In this document: positions 6,318 through 12,440 of the stretch, in pieces | Layout: every line of letters starts with the position of its first letter | Numbering within the stretch: the stretch's first letter is position 1 | The notes under the pieces: model-generated | Told to the model about the DNA's origin: nothing | What the model saw: only the letters and a program-made list of their open reading frames with translations | Databases searched by the model: none | NCBI GenBank assembly: GCA_964632945.1 | Contig: CAZWCX010000174.1 | Location: forward strand, 1-12,440 | Direction: 5' to 3' | Source: CAZWCX01 sp964632945 | Lineage (GTDB): Bacteria > Planctomycetota > MHYJ01 > WSZJ01 > CAZWCX01 | Length of the DNA: 12,440 bases | Position numbers and translations under genes: made by a program

Positions 6318-7661
6318 ATGCCCACCGGCAACGACGGGCTGGAGGCCCTGCGCGAGGCCGTCCGCCTTTCTCCGGACAACCTGCCGCTGCGCCGCCACCT
6401 CGCCGAGACCCTTCTCGGTCTCGGTCGTCCGGACGAGGCGGAGAAGGAGTATCGGCATGCCCTGGGGTTGGCGCCGCAGGATGCCGCGCTCAAGAGCGGA
6501 CTGGCGCACGCCTATCATCAGCAGGGCAAGGATTCGGTCGCCCTCGTCATCGTCGAAGACCTCCTCAGGCTCCCCGACCCGCCGGCGCGGGCCCTGCTCC
6601 TGCACGCCCGCCTCCTTTTCCGCGCGGGCGAGGTGGACCGGGGCGTCCGCCAGTACAAGCGCGCCGTTCAGGCGGATCCCTCCGTGGCGGACGCCGAGCT
6701 CGCGGGCCGCCTCGGAATCGACGCCGGGGAGTCCCCGTCGGAGGTCGTCGACGGCAAGATGCGCGAATCCGCCGGCGAGTCCGCCGACGCCGCCGCCGTC
6801 CCCGTGGAGCGACCCGCGGTCACGTTTGCCGAGGTCGGAGGGATGGAGGGGCTGAAGGACGAAATCCGGATGAAGATCATCCATCCTCTCAGCCACCCCG
6901 AGTTGTACCAGGCGTACGGGAAGTCGATCGGCGGCGGGATCCTGATGTACGGACCGCCGGGATGCGGCAAGACCCACCTCGCCCGCGCGACCGCAGGGGA
7001 AGTGAAGGCGGGGTTTCTCGCCATCGGAATCAACGACGTGCTGGACATGTGGATCGGACAGAGCGAACGCAATCTGCACGAAGTGTTCGAGCAGGCCCGT
7101 TCCCACAAGCCGTGCGTCCTCTTCTTCGACGAGGTCGACGCCCTGGGCGCAAGCCGAACGGACATGAAACGCAGCGCGGGGCGCCAGTTGATCAACCAGT
7201 TCCTGGCCGAACTCGACGGGGTACAGTCCTCGAACGACGGCCTGCTCATCCTCGCCGCCACCAACGCGCCCTGGCACCTGGATCCCGCGTTTCGCCGTCC
7301 CGGGCGATTCGACCGCATCCTCTTCGTCCCGCCCCCGGACGCGGAGGCGCGCGCGGCCGTCCTGCGCATCCTGCTCCGCGGCAAGCCCGTCAAAGATGTC
7401 GACCACGAGCACCTCGCCAAGAAGACGGACGGCCTCTCCGGCGCGGATCTGAAGGCGGTGGTCGACGTGGCGATCGAAGCCAAACTCCGGGAGGCGATGA
7501 AGGCCGGCGTGCCCACGCCGCTGACCACCCGCGACCTCGCGGAGGCCGCACGCCAGGTCAAGCCGACCACGAAAGAGTGGTTCAGCACCGCGCGCAACTA
7601 CGCGCTCTACTCCAACCAGGGCGGCCTCTACGACGACATCCTCAAGTTCTTGAAACTCTAG
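6318..7661 (+). CDS. TPR-AAA ATPase (classic AAA clade, Cdc48/FtsH-like module)
   Basis: Cytoplasmic ATPase of 447 residues, expected to form a ring that remodels or extracts protein substrates. Residues 5-125 form about three TPR-like helical hairpins for partner binding. A low-complexity Ala/Glu linker (about 135-165) precedes one AAA module (about 168-415). Motifs are complete: Walker A GPPGCGKT (212-219), pore loop MWIGQ (244-248), Walker B VLFFDEVDA (267-275, catalytic E272), sensor 1 N316, Arg-finger pair R327/R330 in RRPGRFDR, and sensor 2 LSGADLK (373-379). The tail ARNYALYSNQGGLYDDILKF (425-444) seems distinctive and resembles nothing in FtsH; no protease domain is fused. The start at 6318 follows a strong promoter but has no clear Shine-Dalgarno. 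The stop is 14 bp before a TPR membrane protein, making a two-gene operon and a likely functional pair. Confidence 0.92.
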   Translation: MPTGNDGLEALREAVRLSPDNLPLRRHLAETLLGLGRPDEAEKEYRHALGLAPQDAALKSGLAHAYHQQGKDSVALVIVEDLLRLPDPPARALLLHARLLFRAGEVDRGVRQYKRAVQADPSVADAELAGRLGIDAGESPSEVVDGKMRESAGESADAAAVPVERPAVTFAEVGGMEGLKDEIRMKIIHPLSHPELYQAYGKSIGGGILMYGPPGCGKTHLARATAGEVKAGFLAIGINDVLDMWIGQSERNLHEVFEQARSHKPCVLFFDEVDALGASRTDMKRSAGRQLINQFLAELDGVQSSNDGLLILAATNAPWHLDPAFRRPGRFDRILFVPPPDAEARAAVLRILLRGKPVKDVDHEHLAKKTDGLSGADLKAVVDVAIEAKLREAMKAGVPTPLTTRDLAEAARQVKPTTKEWFSTARNYALYSNQGGLYDDILKFLKL

Positions 7662-7675
7662 AAGGACCCGGGACC

Positions 7676-8938
7676 ATGGGCGCGCACTTTCAACGCGGGC
7701 TGCTGCTCTACGAACAGTCGCGGTACGAGCAGGCCGAGCAGGAACTTCGCCTGGAACTGGCGGAGGCTCCCAACGACGGCGCGACCCACGGGTATCTCGC
7801 ACTCGTGCTGGCCATGCAGGACAAGGTCCAGCCGGCCACGGAAGAAGCGAAGCAGGCGATCCACCTCGAGCCCGACGAACCGTTCGGCCACTACGTGCTC
7901 GCCACGGCGCTGCACCTGCGCAACCGTTTCGACGAAGCCGTCGCCTCCATCCAGGAGGCGATCCGGCTGGATCCCGATGACGCCTCCGCCCACGCCCTCC
8001 TCGCCCACATCCGGTTGGAGCAGCGCCGATGGACGGAGGCCCTCGCCGCGGCGGACGCAGCGCTCGCACGGGACCCGGAACACACCGGCGCGGCCAACGC
8101 CCGCGCGCTCGCCCTGGTCAAGTTGGGACGCCAAGCCGAGGCCGGCGCCGCCCTCGGGGAGACCCTGGCCCGCGAGCCGGAGGACGCTCTCACGCACGCC
8201 AATCAGGGTTGGGCGCTCCTTCACGAGGGAAACCACGCCAAGGCCCTGGAGCACTTTCGCGAGGCCCTGCGACTCGACCCCACCCTCGAGTTCGCCCGCG
8301 CCGGCATCGTGGAATCACTCAAGGCGCGCAACCTGATCTACGGATGGATTTTGCGCTACTTCCTCTGGATGGGTCGCCTGAGCGAAAAGGCGCAGTGGGG
8401 CGTGCTGATCGGGGGCTACCTCGCCTACCGCGGCCTCCGCTCCGTCGCCCGGCAATACCCCGATCTGGCGCCCTACGTGATCCCGCTGCTGGTGGCCTAC
8501 GGCTTGTTCGCCTTTCTCACCTGGATCGCCGACCCGCTTTTCAATCTCCTCCTGCGGCTCGACCGGTTCGGTCGACTGGCGCTCTCGCGCGAACAGATCG
8601 TGGCCTCCAACTGGGTGGGCGCGTGCCTGCTGGCGGCGGCGGCGGGCCTCACGGCGGGCCTCGTCCTCAAGAGCACTCCGGCGCTGGTGGGAGCCGCCGT
8701 CTGCGTGGTTCTGCTGCTCCCCCTCTCCGCGACCTTCCAGTGTTCCGCCGGCTGGCCCCGCAAGACCATGGCCACCTACACGCTACTCATGGCCTGCGCG
8801 GGCATGGGCGCCGTTGCGCTCCTGGCGACGATGCCCAAGACCGCCATCGCCAACGGGCTGTTGATCCTCGCCCTGCTCGGAGCGGTGCTGTCCGGCTGGG
8901 TCGCGAACGGGCTGATGATGGTGACGCCGAAGCGGTGA
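7676..8938 (+). CDS. TPR protein with C-terminal multi-pass membrane domain
   Basis: A 420-residue protein in two halves. Residues 1-210 are about six tandem TPRs (for example AIRLDPDDASAHALLAHI around 95-112). Residues 220-260 are aromatic and basic and probably membrane-associated. Hydrophobic segments at about 268-290, 313-331, 336-352, 366-384 and 388-412 give around five membrane spans, ending in a short basic tail. There is no signal peptide, so the TPR half should face the cytoplasm. AAGGA lies 9 nt before the ATG, 14 bp after the AAA ATPase stop. The natural reading is a membrane anchor or adaptor recruiting the TPR-AAA ATPase or its substrate; this is inference from operon linkage. 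I do not recognise a named family for the membrane half. No terminator is evident in the 33 bp before the convergent HAD gene. Confidence 0.85.
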   Translation: MGAHFQRGLLLYEQSRYEQAEQELRLELAEAPNDGATHGYLALVLAMQDKVQPATEEAKQAIHLEPDEPFGHYVLATALHLRNRFDEAVASIQEAIRLDPDDASAHALLAHIRLEQRRWTEALAAADAALARDPEHTGAANARALALVKLGRQAEAGAALGETLAREPEDALTHANQGWALLHEGNHAKALEHFREALRLDPTLEFARAGIVESLKARNLIYGWILRYFLWMGRLSEKAQWGVLIGGYLAYRGLRSVARQYPDLAPYVIPLLVAYGLFAFLTWIADPLFNLLLRLDRFGRLALSREQIVASNWVGACLLAAAAGLTAGLVLKSTPALVGAAVCVVLLLPLSATFQCSAGWPRKTMATYTLLMACAGMGAVALLATMPKTAIANGLLILALLGAVLSGWVANGLMMVTPKR

Positions 8939-8971
8939 GGCCGCACTGCCGCCGGCCGCGAGCGCGCCCCG

Positions 8972-9667
8972 TCAAGCCTCCTGCCCGAGCAGGGCGGCCT
9001 CCGCGCGATCCACGTCGGCGAAGTCGGAGAGCAGCAGATCGGGTCCCTCCGCCGCGAGGAGTTCCCGTGTGCGGCTCCCCGTGGCGACCGCTACCGCTCG
9101 CAGCCCGTGGGCGCGCGCGCACGAGACGTCGTGCTCGGTGTCGCCCACGACCGTCACGCGATCCGGCCGGAACGCTGCGCCCAGACGCCGCCGCACCTCC
9201 TCCACCGCATGCCCCGCGATCTCCCGTCGGATCTCGCTCACATCCGCGAACGCCCCGAACGCGAAGGGGTCCCACAGCCCCAACGGCGCCAGTTTGAGGC
9301 GCGCCCCCCGCGCCAGGTTTCCGGACAGGAGGCCGAGCAGAAGATCGGCGCGTCCGGCCAACCGCCCCAGCAGATCCCGGACTCCGGGCAACGCGCGGCC
9401 GTGCAACGTGCCCGCCGGCATCCCCTCCAGCAAGTCCAGGTAGCGACTCAGGCACGGGAGAGTTCCCGCGCGGGCCTCGGGCTCCGGCACGCCGGCGGCC
9501 GTCATCAGTTCCCGCACGATCTGCGGATCGGTCTTTCCGCCGAAGCAGTACCCGTCGACTCGGGGCGCGAAACCGAACGTCTCCTCGAGCGCCCGGAAGA
9601 ACGCCACGCGGACCGTCTCGCCGGTTCCAATCAGGGTGCCGTCGATGTCGAACAGGATGGTACGCAT
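8972..9667 (-). CDS. HAD-superfamily hydrolase, phosphoglycolate-phosphatase-like
   Basis: Soluble protein of 231 residues with HAD motifs: motif I FDIDGT (nucleophile D7, acid D9), motif II Ser in LLSGN (S115), and motif IV GDTEHD (D176, D180). The alpha-helical cap between motifs I and II (about 15-85) is the C1 type of the phosphoglycolate phosphatase/beta-phosphoglucomutase branch. Motif III is unclear: no obvious Lys-Pro, with K125 or the Arg pair at 147-148 as candidates. The substrate is therefore unknown, probably a small phosphate ester. The ATG at 9667 has GGAGG 6 nt upstream and places motif I right at the N terminus. The gene converges on the TPR membrane gene (33 bp apart) and is divergent from the kinase (112 bp). 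No convincing promoter of its own was found on the minus strand. Confidence 0.9.
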   Translation of the reverse strand: MRTILFDIDGTLIGTGETVRVAFFRALEETFGFAPRVDGYCFGGKTDPQIVRELMTAAGVPEPEARAGTLPCLSRYLDLLEGMPAGTLHGRALPGVRDLLGRLAGRADLLLGLLSGNLARGARLKLAPLGLWDPFAFGAFADVSEIRREIAGHAVEEVRRRLGAAFRPDRVTVVGDTEHDVSCARAHGLRAVAVATGSRTRELLAAEGPDLLLSDFADVDRAEAALLGQEA

Positions 9668-9708
9668 CACCGGCCTCCGTCGAGTCGGGCGCGCGCCCGG
9701 CGTTTCGA

Positions 9709-9738
9709 TTGACGCTCTCGCCGCACCCGCCCTATAAT
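9709..9738 (+). promoter_or_regulatory. Near-consensus promoter of the kinase gene
   Basis: TTGACG (9709-9714) and a perfect TATAAT (9733-9738) are separated by 18 bp, giving a predicted start near 9745 and a leader of about 35 nt. Its 18-bp spacing is the same as at the AAA ATPase promoter. Confidence 0.75.
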
Positions 9739-9779
9739 CGCATCCGTCAGCCTTTGCCACGCCCATTTTCGGACCTGCC

Positions 9780-12395
9780 ATGCCCAGCGCCAAGGATTTC
9801 GTCCTCGCCAAACTGGCGGTCAAGGATCGACTGCTCACTCCGCAGCAACTCCAAGAGTGCTATCAGGTGCAGGCCCAGACCCACCAACCGCTCGGGGACG
9901 TGATGGTGAAACGGGGGTTGTGCGATCCTGCGCGGCTGCTCATCCTGGACCGGGCATGCGACGAGGCGATGAAGTCCGGGCGCGTCATGAACTGCCCGAA
10001 GTGCTCCCTCAAGTACTTCGCCTCGCAGTGGTCGCCAAGCCAGGTCTACCCGTGCCCGAAGTGCAAGACCCGGATGGCCCCCCTGCAGGACATGACCGCG
10101 TCCGTGCAGGACGGCGACGAGCGGGTGATCTCGACCCTGCGGGTGAAGATCGCCGACGAGCGCGCGCAGCAACAGCGGGGCGTCGCCGTGCAGATCGTGC
10201 AGAAGGCGAAGGACTCCGGCAAGCTGACGATGCGGTATCGGAAGCCGCAGGTGGACGCCCGCGCGGTTCCGGCGGAGAGCGGAAAGACGTTCGGCCACTA
10301 CCTGCTGCACGAGCGGCTCGGCGCCGGCGGTTCGGCGGTCGTGTTCAAGGCCACCGACACGCGCACGCGCAACGTGGTCGCCCTCAAGATCATCAAGGCG
10401 ATGGACGCCACCAAGGGGGACGTTCAAGAGTACGCCAAGCGGTTCGATCGGGAGGCAAGGAGGCTGCGCGCCCTCAGCCACCCCAACATCGCCAAGGTGT
10501 TCGATCACGGGAAGTACGGCGAAAACCTGTTCGTGGCGATGCACTTCATTGAAGGGACTTCGCTCGAGCAATTGATCGCGGCGGAGAATTCCGAGGAGAC
10601 CCGGACGCGGTTCTCGACCGAATGGGATCGGAACGAGAACCTGGTCCTCTTGATCCGGGACGTCCTGATCGGGCTGCAGAACGCGCACGAACGGGGGGCG
10701 ATCCACCAGGACATCAAGCCGTCGAACATGTTCCTGGACGCTGCCGGTCGCTGCTACCTCACCGACTTTGCGATTGCGCGGGAGGAGGATCAGGAGATCT
10801 CGGAGACCCTCGCCGGGGGTGGCGATCGCGATTTCTCCTACTTCTCCCCGGAGCAGGCGGATCGGAAGGGGGGGGCGCCCGATGCCCGGTCGGACGTCTT
10901 CTCCATGGGCACGGTCCTCTACGAAGTGCTCACGCTGCGGCGCCCGTTCGCGGCGGACTCGCCCGCGCAAACGCTGCAGGCGATCCAGAAGCAGCACCCG
11001 AAGGATCCCAAGGAACTCGACCGCTCCACGCCCGATCCGCTGGTGCAGATCTGCCTGAAAGCCCTGGAGAAACACCCGGCAGACCGCTATCCGAGCGCCG
11101 GGGCCTTCGCCGACGACCTGACCCGCTACATCGCCGGCGAACCGGTGGAGGCGTCCCGGCGGGGGTTGACGGCGAAGATCACCCGCCTGGTCGCCCGCAA
11201 CAAGATGGTCAAGATCACGCTGGTCGCGTGCGCCGCCTGGCTGATCGCCAGCGTGATCGGTGCCTTCATGCTGCCCTCGCTCATGCGCGGGGTCCGCGTG
11301 CACGCCGGCGAAGCGAAGCAGAAGGCGGACGAGGAAGCGGCCCTGGCGCGGCGCAAGGCGGCGGAACCCTTCCTGCGCAACGGGAACGCCGCGCTCAGTC
11401 GAGTGTTCGCGGCGAAGGACCCGGAAGCGTTCGGGACGGCCCTCCGCGACGCCCGGCGGGGCGCCATGGATGCACTGGTGCTCGACCCGACCTCGACCGA
11501 TGCCCACCTCATCGACGGCACGGTAGCGCGCCTGGAAGGCCGCTTCGAGGACGCGCTGCGTTCCCTCACGCTGTCGGTCCACCACCATCCCGCGAACGGG
11601 CTCGCGCATCTCGAGCGCGGACGGTGCTTCCTGGAACTTCACCGGCACTTCCCGACCGAGCCGCGCTTTGCCCGCTCGGGCGACCTCGCCCTGCGGGATT
11701 TCCGCCAGGCGGCGAGCCACGCGACGCAGTCCCACGATCGCGACTTCGCGCTCGGGCTGTCCGCGATGCTCCTCGGCAACGAATCCGACGCCTTGGGGGC
11801 CTTCAACAAGGCGCTCGAGGCCCAGTCCGGCGCGTCGGAGGTCTACCTGGAGCGCGCCCGCCTGAAGCTCCAGCGCCTCTCCCTCGAGGAGGCGCTGCGG
11901 GACTTCGACCTCGCGGTGGCGTTCTTCCCGGGCTGCGTCTTCGCCCACATCGGCCGCGGACACGTCTTGCTGGCGGACGGGAATCTACGCGAGGCCCTGG
12001 CGGCCTTCGAGCGGGCCAACGGCTTCGCAGGCGGGTATCCGTGGGCCAAGCTGGGCATGGGAGTGGCGCTCATGCTGCAGGGCGACAACGACCGCGCCCT
12101 GGCCCTGTTCAACGAGGTGCTGCAGTCCAGCTCCAGGATGCCGGAGGCGTACGGAAACCGCGGCACCGTGCTGGCCCGCAAGGGTGATCTCGGGCGCGCG
12201 ATCGAGAGCTACGATCACGCCCTGGAAATCCACCCCGAGTACTGGGAGGCGTTGATCAACCGCGGATACGTCCACCTGCTCCACGGGGACAAGGGGAAGG
12301 CGCGGAACGACATGGTGCAATTCCAGGCCAAGGCCCCGAACCACCCGTTCCGCTACCAGGTGGAGCGCTGGATGCGGATGCTCGAGGGCGGCTAG
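9780..12395 (+). CDS. Transmembrane Ser/Thr protein kinase with zinc ribbon and TPR domains
   Basis: Hanks-type kinase of 871 residues. Residues 1-65 are helical and resemble the GspE/PilB N-terminal (MshEN-like) domain. Residues 72-95 form a zinc ribbon with two CPKC knuckles (C72, C75, C92, C95). The kinase domain spans about 172-452: Gly-rich loop GAGGSAVVFK (181-190), ATP-anchoring K203, helix-C E225, catalytic loop HQDIKPSN (309-316) with D311, K313 and N316, metal-binding D329, SPE (356-358) and D372. Two departures are notable: Arg to Gln in HRD, so it is a non-RD kinase, and DFG to DFA. The essential Lys and Asp residues remain, so activity is likely. One TM segment (about 478-499) is followed by about eight TPR-like repeats (525-865), predicted outside the cytoplasm. 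The first ATG after a near-consensus promoter was used; no clear Shine-Dalgarno. The TAG stop lies inside the repeat element. Confidence 0.92.
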   Translation: MPSAKDFVLAKLAVKDRLLTPQQLQECYQVQAQTHQPLGDVMVKRGLCDPARLLILDRACDEAMKSGRVMNCPKCSLKYFASQWSPSQVYPCPKCKTRMAPLQDMTASVQDGDERVISTLRVKIADERAQQQRGVAVQIVQKAKDSGKLTMRYRKPQVDARAVPAESGKTFGHYLLHERLGAGGSAVVFKATDTRTRNVVALKIIKAMDATKGDVQEYAKRFDREARRLRALSHPNIAKVFDHGKYGENLFVAMHFIEGTSLEQLIAAENSEETRTRFSTEWDRNENLVLLIRDVLIGLQNAHERGAIHQDIKPSNMFLDAAGRCYLTDFAIAREEDQEISETLAGGGDRDFSYFSPEQADRKGGAPDARSDVFSMGTVLYEVLTLRRPFAADSPAQTLQAIQKQHPKDPKELDRSTPDPLVQICLKALEKHPADRYPSAGAFADDLTRYIAGEPVEASRRGLTAKITRLVARNKMVKITLVACAAWLIASVIGAFMLPSLMRGVRVHAGEAKQKADEEAALARRKAAEPFLRNGNAALSRVFAAKDPEAFGTALRDARRGAMDALVLDPTSTDAHLIDGTVARLEGRFEDALRSLTLSVHHHPANGLAHLERGRCFLELHRHFPTEPRFARSGDLALRDFRQAASHATQSHDRDFALGLSAMLLGNESDALGAFNKALEAQSGASEVYLERARLKLQRLSLEEALRDFDLAVAFFPGCVFAHIGRGHVLLADGNLREALAAFERANGFAGGYPWAKLGMGVALMLQGDNDRALALFNEVLQSSSRMPEAYGNRGTVLARKGDLGRAIESYDHALEIHPEYWEALINRGYVHLLHGDKGKARNDMVQFQAKAPNHPFRYQVERWMRMLEGG

Positions 12396-12440
12396 TGGGT
12401 CTTCAATCTTGAGATCCTAGGTTCGGCCGAGGCGATTTTC
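12392..12440. repeat. Palindromic repeat element, right copy (truncated by window end)
   Basis: These 49 bases are the reverse complement of 132-180 with a single mismatch (12409 against 163). The match starts one base before the TAG stop of the kinase gene and continues to the window edge, so the other copy's arm and hairpin probably lie beyond it. The base beyond the match (12391 against 181) already differs, which gives a sharp boundary. Orientation is inverted relative to the left copy, so the two bracket all seven genes. Confidence 0.85.

Noticed and set aside
6962..7675. In-frame upstream extension of the TPR membrane protein
   Set aside because: The extension overlaps the AAA gene in another frame and is Arg/Pro-rich. 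The ATG at 7676 has a good Shine-Dalgarno and begins the TPRs.
6282..8069. Minus-strand open frame of 595 codons antisense to the AAA ATPase and TPR gene
   Set aside because: Compositional shadow of a complete AAA ATPase. No start signal or domain.
8939..8971. Possible shared terminator between the convergent TPR and HAD genes
   Set aside because: The 33 bp are GC-rich but form no convincing stem followed by T residues.
9668..9779. Minus-strand promoter for the HAD gene
   Set aside because: Only poor hexamer matches (for example TTATAG) overlapping the kinase -10 were found.
9747..11963. Minus-strand open frame of 738 codons antisense to the kinase
   Set aside because: No recognisable domain, antisense to a kinase with intact motifs, and it would read through the kinase promoter.

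Overview
The window is GC-rich bacterial DNA carrying seven intact protein genes. I see no tRNA, rRNA, CRISPR array, transposase or phage gene. The gene content points to a Gram-negative, signalling-rich lineage: an outer-membrane beta-barrel ending in Phe, two exported proteins, a class III nucleotide cyclase, an HDOD response regulator, a Cdc48-like AAA ATPase, and a large Ser/Thr kinase with an N-terminal zinc ribbon and C-terminal TPRs. The kinase architecture and weak Shine-Dalgarno use suggest Planctomycetota or a related lineage. This is inference from gene style, and Myxococcota or Acidobacteriota-like bacteria remain possible.

Layout from left to right. (1) Positions 13-180 hold a long imperfect palindrome with a perfect hairpin at its exact centre. 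(2) A three-gene minus-strand operon spans 177-4005: exported cupredoxin-like protein, then transmembrane class IIIb adenylate cyclase, then outer-membrane barrel. It has its own promoter next to a 14-bp palindrome. (3) A minus-strand REC-HDOD regulator lies at 4168-5937. (4) A 380-bp divergent intergenic region (5938-6317) carries back-to-back promoters. (5) A plus-strand pair spans 6318-8938: TPR-AAA ATPase, then a TPR protein with a multi-pass membrane tail. (6) A convergent HAD phosphatase-like gene lies at 8972-9667. (7) A divergent region has a near-consensus promoter, followed by the 871-residue kinase (9780-12395). (8) The last 49 bases are an inverted, 48-of-49 copy of the right arm of the palindrome at the left end.

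Functionally there are two themes. The cupredoxin/cyclase/barrel operon looks like an envelope sensing module: a copper-site protein, a membrane cyclase with a Cys-containing periplasmic sensor, and a His-containing outer-membrane barrel. The right half is rich in TPR proteins: a soluble TPR-AAA ATPase with a membrane-bound TPR partner, and a TPR receptor-type kinase.

The most unusual feature is the repeat. In both copies the shared sequence starts one base before the stop codon of the adjacent gene, so the TAG stops of two unrelated genes (barrel and kinase) lie inside the repeat. The copies are inverted relative to each other and bracket all seven genes.
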